NCBI GenBank assembly: GCA_013398055.1
Contig: VZRS01004517.1
Span: 186,001-250,000 of the forward strand
Source: Ifrita kowaldi
Lineage: Eukaryota > Chordata > Aves > Passeriformes > Cinclosomatidae
Direction: 5' to 3'
Length of the DNA: 64,000 nt
In this document: positions 13,694 to 24,308 of the stretch, in pieces
Position numbering within the stretch: position 1 is the stretch's first letter
How the letters are laid out: each line of letters begins with the position of its first letter
The notes under the pieces: generated by a model
Seen by the model: the letters and a program-made list of their open reading frames with translations, nothing else
The model's database searches: none
What the model was told of the DNA's origin: nothing
Program-made: the position numbers and the translations under genes

Positions 13694-16600
13694 CTCATCA
13701 GCCAACACTTGGAAAGGGACGTTCTCAAGGTACAGATTATGACCTGTGATAGGTGGAAAGAAGCAATGATGCTTAAAGCTCTCATTTTTCACTGTGTCTA
13801 TCAGTCTGCCTCCTATGATATTCTCCATTTGAACAACAATGAAATGTTCCATAGATGCCTGTAGGTCTGGGAGGGAGAGTCCTTTGCATTTAGGTATAGT
13901 AAACCAATAGCAAGACATGAGCAGCTGGGCAGGAAAATATCACATTTTCTTTTAAAAGCTGTAAGTTCTTTAGACACTGAGTTCTTTCTGTCTGACAGAA
14001 TTTGCAAGGAGAAACAGATTTTTCTTAAATAACAGTGTATGACTCCTGACAACTCCCAACAGTTTTAAAGCTTTTTAAATGATTAGCAATCAGTAATATT
14101 CAAAACAAAGGTACTGAGAGTGAATTCCAAAGAAACGATTCTTTGCCCTTGTACCAGCATTGGCTGATTTGTCAATGCAGCTCATAACACTTCATGGTGT
14201 TACAAACGTGCGCAAATATTGGTCAGTAAGGCTTTTTATCTTTCTTCTTGAGAAATGAAGCAAGAATGACTTTGTGTGTGGTTTCACTGCAGTATAGGAG
14301 ACATACGCATCTGACATTGATGGATGGTGTCTCCAGATAAAATTCCAAAGCGAAATGGTACTAAGGTTGTTAAAATGCTTTCCACAATTCATACTAGCAA
14401 TGAGTGAAGTTTTTTCTGTCTTCTTTCTTGCCGTGCGTGAAATGAGTCTCTCCCTCAGTGACTCCAGCTGCTCATCTGTGACCATTTCTGTTGCTTTCTA
14501 TGATGGAGGCTATAAAGAGTCATGCTGTGGCAGCTTCTCCACAATATAACTCCTGCATCAAGCAGAACCACAAGATTGCCAGTTTGGATGGGGAGCTGTA
14601 ACTTTCCAGCTTCTTTTCAAAATCAACAGGCTGAGGATGCTGTCCTATTTACTATTCCTCTTAAAAGCTTTGGAAAACATCATTGAGGTTTGATTTTCAT
14701 GTTTTGTACTACCTTGCAATGGATGTTGCAGCAATTAGAAAGGTTTTCATGCATGAAAGCTATACCCTTTTCTCTATGGTAGCAAATTCCATTCTGAAGA
14801 ATGTTTTATTATATTTCAGCTACAAAATTATGGTGCCACCAAACATTGCAGTCACAGGCTAAAGTTGTAGCCAAAAAAAATATAATATGGTGTCTTTGAC
14901 CATTTCTTTCTTTCAAGCTGTTAATCATGGACCTTGTTTTGGTGCAGTATGTAATAAACTGCCAACCCTAGTAGACAAATATTACAGCAAGCTGTTGACA
15001 GACCAGAGCAGTCTAGAAACACAACACCTGTGGCACATATACCTTTATATTTTCCAGCTTGTGTAAGCCTACTAGTGTATTCGCAAATCCTAGCTCAGAA
15101 CTGAAACAATTTTGAGATCTGTAAACTAAATAATGGGGTTTTAATGCACTTAACTTGTCAGAAATTTTTTTAAGTTTTAATAAAGGAGCTATTTTTTCAT
15201 CCTCATTATTATCATATTTTTGCAATTGCACAGCTGTGCGCTCTGGTGACAAATTAGCCCAATGTAGCCAAATATTTGCTTCCATGTTTGTAAAGTTTTA
15301 AGTAAAACATACTTCACCTAAGACACTCAAGTGCAACGAGGACCCTTAAATATTTGGTTGAAGAATAATTCATTTGTACACAAAATTAAGGGTCAATGAC
15401 CAAGTATGATGCTAGAAATTAAGCAGATAGGCAATTTATTTCATCTTTATGTGTTCTACAAAATTTGTATTTGCTGTGTCAAAGGCATGCAAAGATTCAG
15501 GGGCAATGAACTAGCATGCAGCCTGTTGTACCATGTCAAAGAAAAGTGAATAGCCCCAAATTTTCTTGATAGTCCTAGTTTTAAGAATACTTCAAAAGAT
15601 ATTTTCTCCTTATTTTCCTGCTGAGTTACCAAACTGAGCTTCACAGATGGCAAAAGACAAGAGCTATTGCTACTAATTAATGATTAAGGCTAATCAGTTC
15701 ATCTTTTTCATCTCTGTTGTAAGAGGCCAATTCAGGAAAAAAAAAATTCTACTCTTAGAATAAGTAGAAAAAAATCATGCACTAGCATCCTAAGATTTTT
15801 TTGATAGGCTGCTTGTGTAACATGACTCTTTTTCAAGTTAGTTTGAAGTAAGATGAAGCATTTTCCATGTTAATTCAAAGGCTGAGCACCTTATTGAGCA
15901 GCCCCCCAAAGGGACATTATGTAAGAGTCCCAGAGCAGTACATAGGCTCAGAACCAGTGCTCATCTGGTATTCCAGGCCATCTACCAGACAGATAATTAA
16001 AAGTGAGTGTCTGAAAAGCATATATGGCATTTCCTACTAATACTGTTTCATTTTATGACTATTTTCAGCTCAGAGAATTTCCTGAGGCCAATATGACTTA
16101 GGAATCCCACTTAGTACAACCAGGAAGCCTTTTTCCATTTGGCATTCACATTCATTCTTTCAAAAAGAAAGCAAATCTATTTTTAGATTTAAAGAGAGGA
16201 TAAAACAAGGCTGCAGAACATGATAATTTGCAATCCCTCATGCCTTGAATACCTGATTCAGTCTCCTCTCTACCTCTTTTCCCTAACAAGCAAGTCACAG
16301 GCTACAAGCTTTTCTAGGATGCTTCCGTTGGATCACTATAGTGCTTAAGAGAAAGAGGAAGGGCAAGGCAAGGCAAGGAAGAGAAAATGGGAGTCAAACA
16401 ACATGCTGAAGAACACAGTAGTACTTGGTATAGCAAGTTGAGAATCAGCAAGCCTGTGTTCTACTCCTGCTCCAACAACTTATTCTCACTATCTTGTGAC
16501 TGTCTATTTCAAAGTATATTTCCCACCACTGCCTCCTGTAGGCACAATTTGTAACAAAGCAGCATCTGCTGATGTGTAGTTTGTGTAGGAGCTGACGCAC

Positions 16601-17495
16601 CAGGCATGCTCATGGAACACCTACTGCATGAAGCCATGCAGGTGGGACAGGCAATGGAACCCTTATTTTACAGATCCCATAGGACACAAGTAGTAAGTAA
16701 CTGTCAGGTCCTGTCAATCCTGCAATGCTGAGGCACGTGGCCAAGGCTGAGAATTAGCCAAATTTTCATTAAGGAAAGGCTCTTGCTGGCTTTGAGGCAA
16801 GGTGGCACCAAAGAGAGATTTGGAGAATCTTAGTTTTGGAGCTTGATGTTTAAGTCCTTCCTCAGAGGCCTGTGAGTTTTTTGAATCTATACCTGAAGTC
16901 TTGATTCCCTCTAGTACTATATATTCTGTGTACAGATATTCACTGCAGTAATACCACAGCTTCTTTGCTATGCCCTTTCCAATGCAAGGGACAAGGCCAG
17001 CATCTCAAGAACACTGACCTCATTTATGGATCCTTCACAAGGATCAAGACTCATCAGAGCAAGGATAATTTTGAGGCCATGCAGTGCACTGGAAGGTTGG
17101 ACAGATGTCCAGTACATGCTGGTCAGACTGCCAGCATAAAAGCCTATAAATTTTTTTCTTCAGTTATTGATTTAGTCTCAAAAAAGTGATACGTTTAAAC
17201 ACAGTTTTGATGGTAAGCTTCCCTGTGTTGAGTGTATTGAGAAGTCAAGACATCCCATATTTACAGTTTTTGAAAATGAGACAGCTAAGTATTTTTTAAC
17301 TCAAAACTTGTATATCACTTCCAGAGGTTTAAATATTTAAAAGTCTATTTACTGATAATTTCGAGTCTATGTCAAATATGTATTTCAAGACCAACAGAAG
17401 CAAATCCTAAAATGTCCTTAATAGTCTAGTAATAGATTTGTCTGACCTCAGTGCTTTACAGCTGATTTCTACAAGAATATGTGAACAATAAAAAA
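13694..17495. other. Intronic stretch, no gene recognised
   Basis: AT-rich intron with a short GGCAA-type repeat (16360-16380). No exon, RNA gene or element boundary could be supported. Confidence 0.55.
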
Positions 17496-17587
17496 CCAAT
17501 ATCCTAAGTACTGACCAAATCCAGGTTCCAGTTAAAAGCTCACAGACCTGAATATTTTCCTTTTTAATTCAGTGTGTCTGTTCAGAC
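17496..17587 (+). repeat. Left arm of a 92-bp inverted repeat
   Basis: Reads from CCAATATCCTAAGTACTGAC to GTGTCTGTTCAGAC. It is the reverse complement of 18285-18376 with three mismatches in 92 ungapped bases (89/92). The two arms enclose 697 bp. Confidence 0.95.
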
Positions 17588-18284
17588 TTCAGCTCTGGAA
17601 ACCACTCATTTTAACTGTGACGTGATCAATGGCATCAGATGAATCACTGTCCCATGCAGTGTGGTCACAGATCAAAGCCCTTCTGAAGGCACAGAGTAAG
17701 TGATGAAGGGATGCTATACCCATCCCAGTTGTGATCCAGTTGTCCTTCTAACTCCCAATTTTCAGAGTTTTAATTTTGTTTTAACAAGCAAAAACCTTTT
17801 TTTCATAATCACTTCATCCTCCATGTCATTACAATTTTTCCTGTTCTCCAGTGGATTTCAGTGCAACACTGTTCAATAAGTAGTTTTCCAGACTTGCTAA
17901 TACTAGGGAATTACACTGGAAGTTTCTGCCTCAGATACCTGCAGCTCACTGGGATTTATCTCTATCAATACAAGGCACATTACTACAGCAAATGATCTAT
18001 ACAAGCAATGCAGTCCATCGTTTTCTTTGGTGGGCTACTTGGGAGTCACAGGGTAGTGTGTATAGAGGAGGATATGAAGGCACAGTTCAGGAGAGTTTTT
18101 ACAATCTTGGTCCAGTCCTAGAAGAGGACTTTGAATTCAAATAGTCAAATGACTTCTGGAGTGTCAGCACTGATCACCAGCTGATCAGAGAGAAAGAGAA
18201 TGTTGTGACTTCTCCAGTGAAAGTGCAGATCTCTCTTTCTCATCTCCCCAGACTTTTGAGGATTGTAGTGATATATCCTCCTAT
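17588..18284. other. 697-bp spacer of the inverted repeat
   Basis: Unique-looking sequence with no long open frame. The ends of the spacer are not complementary beyond the arms. If this intron is transcribed through, the arms could pair in the RNA and loop out this segment. Confidence 0.5.
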
Positions 18285-18376
18285 GTCTGAACAGACACAC
18301 TGAATTAAAAAGGAAAATATTCAGGTCTGTGAGCTTTTAACTGGAACCTGGACTTGGTCAGTACTTACGGTATTGG
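18285..18376 (-). repeat. Right arm of a 92-bp inverted repeat
   Basis: The partner of 17496-17587. Similarity stops sharply at both ends and there are no indels. I see no clear target-site duplication outside the arms (left flank AATAAAAAA, right flank AGTGGTG) and no transposase-like frame in the spacer. It could be a non-autonomous DNA element, a local inverted duplication or a hairpin-forming intronic segment. Confidence 0.95.
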
Positions 18377-19600
18377 AGTGGTGTACAGCATGCCACCCTC
18401 CCTAAAAACCTTTGCTTGTACTATGACACAAGAAACTTTCCTTAACATCACTTTGCAGCCTTTGTCTTCTTTGGAAGATGGTTGGTTTTGCTCCTGATTT
18501 CACCTTATTTTGTCTGTGGTACTAGCTACCCCTATCAGTTTGCAAGCTCTGCATGACATGCTGTGTATTGACTTTTCCAGGTCACCTACAAGTAAAGAAA
18601 GATCAAAGTGCACTTAACCACCCCAAAAGCTCTCCTCTTTAACAAACTTCCACGTGATTCTTTATTCTTTCCCACCCTTCTAAACATTAATGAGCTCATT
18701 CTTCATCAGGTGGAATAATGACTTGCACTTTGCAATCTTAAATGTGAGCTCTACCTGAGAAACTGTGCTTGGAAATATTGTAAAGACTGAGTACATTATG
18801 TCTGACTCTTCACCCATATCCTCTGACACAATCCTCACAAAGACATTCATCAGGTTTGTTAAGCAGGCCTGCCCTTTTGCAATAGACGTCAGCAAGCCCT
18901 GCCTGAGAATGAGTTCTGTGGCTAATTTAGCAGAACGTGACCTTTCAGAGGAGGCTGGAAGGCCAGTGGAGTGTGTAAGTATGGAAATGGAGGAAAAATA
19001 CCCATGCTGAAACAGTGGAAAATTAGGAGAGACCTGTGTAAAACCTTTGGCTGAGCTACATTACATTGCACATTGGGATGGAAACCCGGTCTGGTATACA
19101 ATGATCATTGCACTCTCTAGTAATATATTAGACAAACCAAGGATTTTTGCTCTGTGTGACCCAGAAGCCAACATAGGAATGGCTCAGTCATAAAAATTGG
19201 TTGTGAAGAGAATTATATTTATTTCAAGGAAAAAAGAACTATTTCTCTGCTACTTTTTACAGAAAGATACAGGAAATATTCATACCCATTTGCATTTAAA
19301 CAGTATTGTGATATTAGAAAACAAAATTTCTGATAGTGTTCTGAAATACAACCACAATTACTTCAGCTAAGGAAAGAAGGCGCTTATGCTTCTGACATAA
19401 TTGGCAAGTCATGTCCTCAGCTTCAGAGCTGCCAACACTGTCAGTTTTAGTGTCTCAGCAGGAGAAAATTTATACCAAGGAGATACACGAACAGGGAGAC
19501 TGGGAGCTCCAGCTCCCTCCTGCTTTTCAGGATTTTCAGTGGTGTGTGTTTCTCACAAATAAAATGTTCCCAGCTGTCTGACGCCTGTATTTCCAGCACT
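18377..19600. other. Intronic stretch, nothing recognised
   Basis: Unique-looking intron between the inverted repeat and the GC-richer block. It has only chance open frames. Confidence 0.5.
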
Positions 19601-20110
19601 GTGGGAGGCTACCCCCAGGCCCAGGTTAGGTGCTAGTGGAGGCTGGGTGACACATGTGACTGTCCCTGCCCTCCACCGATGACCACCTGTGACCTCCCTC
19701 CCACCTTCCCCGCCCGGAGCGGTTGTTATGTCAACACCCATCACCACCCCACCCACCACTCCCTCACCCCGCCAGGATGCGGTTGCTATGTCAACAGTCT
19801 CCCTGTGGCATCCGCCCCAAGGAGGAAAAGGCTGGAGGGGTTGCCATGGAAACCATGCTGTCCTGAAGCATCAATAGAGCTGGTCTCTTCCCCACCTCTC
19901 TTCCCCCAGAATGTTCTTCCATGAAGCTGAGACAACCCCTGGATGTGTCCTGCTCTGTCCCACATTCCATCCCCATGGCTACGTCAGCCCCAGGTGCCAC
20001 AGCTGCTCCCACTCACCTGGCAGCAGCTTCACCAGCTGTGCAGGGATGACCTGTGGGAGACCTTTCACTGTCACAGCATTGGAGCAGCTCTCCTCTGGGG
20101 ACACAGACAG
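19601..20110. promoter_or_regulatory. GC-richer block with periodic X-box motifs (candidate intronic enhancer)
   Basis: About 500 bp that is clearly more GC-rich than its surroundings. It contains GTTGTTATGTCAAC (19722-19735), GTTGCTATGTCAAC (19782-19795) and GTTGCCATGGAAAC (19840-19853), spaced 60 and 58 bp apart. The first two match the RFX X-box consensus GTHNYYATRRNAAC at 13/14 and the third at 14/14. A fourth, weaker match (12/14) lies on the minus strand at 19969-19982. The flanks of the first two motifs also look related (CCTCCC and CCCCGCC upstream), so the array may have arisen as a degenerate tandem repeat of about 60 bp. RFX factors drive ciliary genes and are active in hair cells, which suits the host gene. 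Enhancer function is inference. Confidence 0.5.
19686..19860. repeat. Degenerate ~60-bp tandem repeat, about three units
   Basis: Unit 1 and unit 2 share a C-rich left part and the core GCGGTTG(T/C)TATGTCAACA. Unit 3 keeps only the core, as GGGGTTGCCATGGAAACC. The unit length is 58-60 bp. Confidence 0.55.
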
Positions 20111-23100
20111 TCCTCAGATAGGGTAATGTGAAGGACTCAGCTTCTCAGGGAACAGTGGAAATGAGAGGTCACGGATTGAGAGGGTGAGGGAAGCACTCAG
20201 TGCGTGACTGTGGGAAGATGTAGCAGGGGACACATCTACTAGATATACATTGTCAAACCAGGCTTGTATCATACAGCAACAACAACCAAAAACACCTTTT
20301 CTTCTAGAAATACTTCCTGCATTACATCACTCTCTTAAAATTGAAAAAAGCTCCAGAAGGTGTGATTTTTTTCAGATAAGTTTGTTGTGGAAAGAAAGCA
20401 TCTGAACCAATTCTGTAGAAAGGCTGTAGTAAGAAAATGTGTAAAAAAAGTATTCACAAATCCAAATATTTCCATAGAACAGTAAAATACACGAGTGCTT
20501 TTAGCACAGGTATTTGAACAGACAAAATCAAAGGTCTTGACTGCACAACATAACGAAGCCCAGTTAATGAATCCCTGCTTATCCCTAGAATGTCTGAGTA
20601 AAGTGATTTGCTTTAAAGGATCTCTCCTCTATCACAGGGAGCCTCTAGGGATTCAGGGAAATAGTATGTTAGAGGAGATTGCAGATACAGTCTGAAAAAT
20701 CAGAATGCTAATATTGCAGTAAAAAACACCCCTTAGTTTCAGGGTCACAGGACACTCACATACATTCAGTATTTAGCTTCTTACATACCCATTTTAGTGA
20801 GGAAATGATATAGTAAATACTTAAGTAAGAAGTGTTTGCATACAAGAATTTATTAGTGTTTGGAATGCAGGATTGTCAAGAGCTCATGTGCATACTCTGA
20901 GATTAAAAATACTGACTTTGACACTAACTCTGAGAAATATACAATGAATTCATCTCATACGAGTTCCTGCTGCTGAACCATCAAAGGGGCAGAGATGGAC
21001 TCTCCTCAGGTAGGGGCACTCTCCTCTTAACTATTGTTATACCTCTGCTGCTGCTTACCTAAGAGAAACATGTAACTGGAGGTGACCTCACATAATCAAG
21101 GGGGTAACTTAGAAAAATGCCCAGATAAAGAGATTTTGTTTTCCCTGCTAATAAAGACACCTTTCTATCTTACTAAATCTTTGAAAGAAGAACTCTTTGT
21201 TGTTCTCTAACTGGTATTACAGCTCAATTAATTGTCTGGAACATGCTTACAGAAAACTAGGAATCATTCTCTAATCTCATTCTAAAGGCCATTATTTCAT
21301 TTGTAATTGGACAGATTTCAATCATATTTCTCATTAGGATTGAGCAGTTTCAAATCCATCTCAAAGCCAACCTTTGTGTTTTGCTCTCCTCTGTGCTCAC
21401 CATGTGGCACACACAGTATGACATAAAAGACATGCAAACCATCATTCTTTTTCACTAGACTTAGAACTTTATCTCTGGGGAAATCGGAAGTTGAGTAGAA
21501 ACCTCAAATCATTATATTCTCTGTATTATTAAATATATGTCTTTGATCCAGTGGGTGCTTAATGTAAGAATATACAGCTATTTCTGGAAATCACTCATCT
21601 AGACCTGCCTAAGAAGAAGCTTCTCAGTTCCACATGTATTTTCCTCATCCACTTTGAAAATCTGCCTTTTCTTTTGGGCTTTACAATGCCTGTAGCAGAG
21701 TTCTTCATTGTAATTACATGCTGTATGAAAAATTTTAGTTTGTTTTCATCTGATAATTTAATTTTTCCCCTTTCTTCCATAAAATATTGTCCATTAAAAA
21801 ATCCTTACCACCTTTTAAACCGGTCACTATTTTACAGGTTTTAATTAAGGACTTGAGTGGTAAACTTGGATACATGTAATTTTCTGAAGTTATAAGACGG
21901 ATATGCCTCCTTTCAAGAAAATACTTGCTTCTGGCAAAACACCTCATGGAAATAGCCCTGGTCCTAGCATTAACTCTGCTAGGAATACAAGAAGCTTTGC
22001 AATCGAAGTACATTGGTTTCAGTCCATGGGTCTTTCCTTAAGAACTTCCAACCTAAAACTGAGGATGGAAAAGCAATATGGCAAGGACACTAATTAAGGT
22101 GCATATGTCCTCAAGCCGGTCTGTTTATTTAGCTGATTCACATTTCTTAGCTTGGTGTTACTGATGAATTAGAAAACAGCTTTTAGAAGGGAATGAGGTT
22201 AGTGGGGTGAAATGGTGTACTCTGTGTAGTGAAATAGCACGGAACAGTGGAATTGAAGTTAGATAAGAACCCAAACATGCCTCAGTTAATACTTACTAAT
22301 TCGAATCTATGTAGAAAAAGTGAGTTTGTTACAAATTTTACCAGAGTAAGGAATTAAGGACAAACTCTTATTTGAGCAGTTTGGAAGAAAGCAAACTGCT
22401 TGAGTGCTGTGTTTTATGCTGTAAAGAACAAAACTGAACAGGCAATTCTTCTCTGAAACTTCAACTTCTAAAGGAACATTCATGTTGACAAAAAGACTGT
22501 TAATTTAGGTACTACATAGAGGATAAATTCATATCCAGAAGCAAGAGAATGTTAATTTATTGCCATTTATTAATGTAATATAAAATTACCTCATTTCAAA
22601 GTAATTTCAAAATGCAAAAGCAGTCTTTATTAATGTCAAATTCCCCATGATTTAAAACTGCATAAAGGTTTTAAAATAATGCCCTGAAGCCAACACAGGA
22701 TAATTTAATTGTGAAGCATAATTCTGGATTCTAAGAACCTTCAGAAAGAGTCTGGTTGCATACTTGTTGCTATCTGTGTGAATATTAATGATTGAAGGGC
22801 TTGAACAGCATATATAGATAAATTATACATATGAGATAAATATTTTAGAACTTTTATCTTGATTTTTCTGAAGGCCTGTGTTTCTCTGCCTAAGGCATTA
22901 GTGTGGCATATAGTGTTTCAAATACAGATATTGTGCTCCTTCTACAATATAGATAGAAAACAGACATTAATAAAAGAGACCTCCGACTAAGATTTCATTC
23001 CCCTGAAATTTTCATGTGGGAAAACCATCATTGCTGCCACCCTGCACCTAATTTGATCTACTTTGCAGATTAAACAGAATGGAATTTGCAAGTATACATA

Positions 23101-23323
23101 TTTACATGTAGGGGACAGTAGATAACATCATAAGCTCATTAGACTTAATACAACAGAAGTGGAAACATGACACATCCCTGTACGGGAGACCTGTATGGAT
23201 CTCCAGAAAAGCCCCAGTTAAATCCTCTGTTACATTTATTTCCTAATCCATGCATGGGAAGCACAACACACATATTTCTACTCAGCAAACATTAGGTTAA
23301 TTTTGAAGAACAAAGTTCACAGT
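20111..23323. other. Intronic stretch adjoining exon 1, nothing recognised
   Basis: AT-rich intron with no supported gene or mobile element. The segment around 22540-22700 is strikingly AT-rich with several TTAAT/ATTAA motifs, but no specific function can be assigned. Confidence 0.5.
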
Positions 23324-23523
23324 CAGTATGGAGTGTGGAGCTGTTTTGTACTAGAAGGACCAATGTGCCTCTCTTGTGCAACAACAGCAGGTGGATAGCA
23401 ATGAGAAAGAGACAGAATATTGAGAAATCCTGAATGAGAGCAGTTTGAACGAAGGGAAGAATCATGTGTAGAGTTAAAAGGGACAGAGAGAGGGCTTACA
23501 GACAGCAGATCTGCATCACCTAC

Positions 23524-23919
23524 CTGAAATACTTTTGCCAAATTGTCAAAAAGGGTTTGACCAGCGCTGACTTTATGCTTGACTCCCCTGACTGTGCCAT
23601 TTTTGCTGAGGATGTTGACTCTCTTTGTACCAAATCCCTTCTCTTTAGTGGCTCTGACTAAAATGAGCAAGTCATCCTGCTCATTCTCATTTTCATCACA
23701 CTCCGACCCTATGTGTCCATTCTGCTGCCCATCCACTTCGCTCAGCCGGCTGGTTTGGTCAGTCTCTGAGCTACTGGCATACTCGGAGTCCAGAGAGTCG
23801 GCAGCCTCCCCATCGGCGTACACCTCCTTCAGCACCCGCCCGCTGTGCGAGGACGCGACGCGGAACCGAACCTTCCTCGACAGCCTCTCGCTGTCCGCCT
23901 TCACCTCGCTTTTAAACAT
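23524..23919 (-). CDS. GRXCR1: GRXCR1, first coding exon (partial gene)
   Basis: GRXCR1 is a hair-cell protein found along stereocilia. It is needed for normal hair-bundle size, and loss causes deafness in human (DFNB25) and mouse (pirouette). This exon encodes 132 residues that I recognise from the mammalian protein: the block RKVRFRVASSHSGRVLKEVY (residues 15-34), an acidic stretch with DGQQNGHI (63-70) and DENENEQD (75-82), and the very conserved KGFGTKRVNILSKNGTVRGV (94-113), followed by KVSAGQ. This is the N-terminal region only; the glutaredoxin domain and Cys-rich tail lie in later exons. The exon ends in phase 0 at CAG, followed by a GTAGGT donor. The start at 23919 (MFKSEVK) aligns with the human start MLKREMK. 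In-frame ATGs at 23931 and 23970 could extend the N-terminus by 4 or 17 residues. The other exons appear to lie left of the window. Confidence 0.94.
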
Positions 23920-24120
23920 TGCCTCTTCCATTGATATGAGCAGTTTGCATTGTTCCAGCGTGGTGCCCATTGCATTTGCCAGTCTGTCACACTTAACAAC
24001 AATATCAGTGCTGTCTTCTGTTGACAGGGGTTCTCATATTAAACTGAAGAGGGTTCCCAAGAAGCCACTGCAGTTCTGCAGTTAATAATGGATGCATTTG
24101 TGCTATGGTTACCCTTAAAC
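23920..24120 (-). promoter_or_regulatory. GRXCR1 5' flank / probable 5' UTR and proximal promoter
   Basis: This is the sequence just upstream of the first coding exon. It has lower GC content than the exon and no CpG island, which fits a tissue-restricted gene. I see no convincing TATA box at a fixed distance and cannot place the transcription start. The minus strand at 24113-24101 reads GGTAACCATAGCA, which resembles half of an RFX X-box (12 of 14 consensus positions over 14 bases). A match that weak is expected about once per several hundred bases, so it is only a hint. Two in-frame upstream ATGs (23970, 23931) continue into the coding frame, so part of this stretch may be translated. Confidence 0.5.
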
Positions 24121-24207
24121 TAAAACCTGTAAAGTGATCTCATTAATTAAATATTAAAAAGACATTGTGTACTTTTTAGCACTAAGGAAGAAAGCAAGAA
24201 AGGGAGA

Positions 24208-24208
24208 N
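24208..24208. other. Single unresolved base (N)
   Basis: One ambiguous base sits at the left edge of the CR1 tail. It may be a token gap, in which case some sequence could be missing here. Unlike the N at 44252, its flanks show no duplication. Confidence 0.9.
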
Positions 24209-24308
24209 CGACCTCTTGGGGCATACTGCGCAGGGCCAGGAGTTGGACTTTGATGATCCTTATAGATCCCTCCCAGCTAATAATATTCTCTGATTCTGTG
24301 ATTCTGTA
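24209..24308 (+). mobile_element. CR1 LINE 3' tail, short
   Basis: About 100 bp of CR1 3' UTR on the plus strand. It runs from GCAGGGCCAGGAGTTGGACT through TGATGATCC and CCCTCCCAGCT to the tail CTGATTCTGTGATTCTG. The left side is cut by the N at 24208, so the true length is unknown. Confidence 0.88.

Larger units (their letters stand above)
1..23523 (-). other. GRXCR1: GRXCR1 intron 1 (5' portion within window)
   Basis: This is everything downstream of the exon-1 donor. By eye I searched the minus strand for the conserved later parts of the protein: the glutaredoxin-like region and the C-terminal CxxC-rich region. I found neither, so I read the whole stretch as intron 1. The mammalian GRXCR1 intron 1 is also tens of kilobases long. 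The exon reading frame stays open for 66 codons past the donor, to 23326, with no family resemblance, as expected for chance intronic read-through. Confidence 0.75.

Noticed and set aside
23579..24085. 168-codon plus-strand open frame
   Set aside because: It is antisense to GRXCR1 exon 1; the frame is a shadow of the coding strand.
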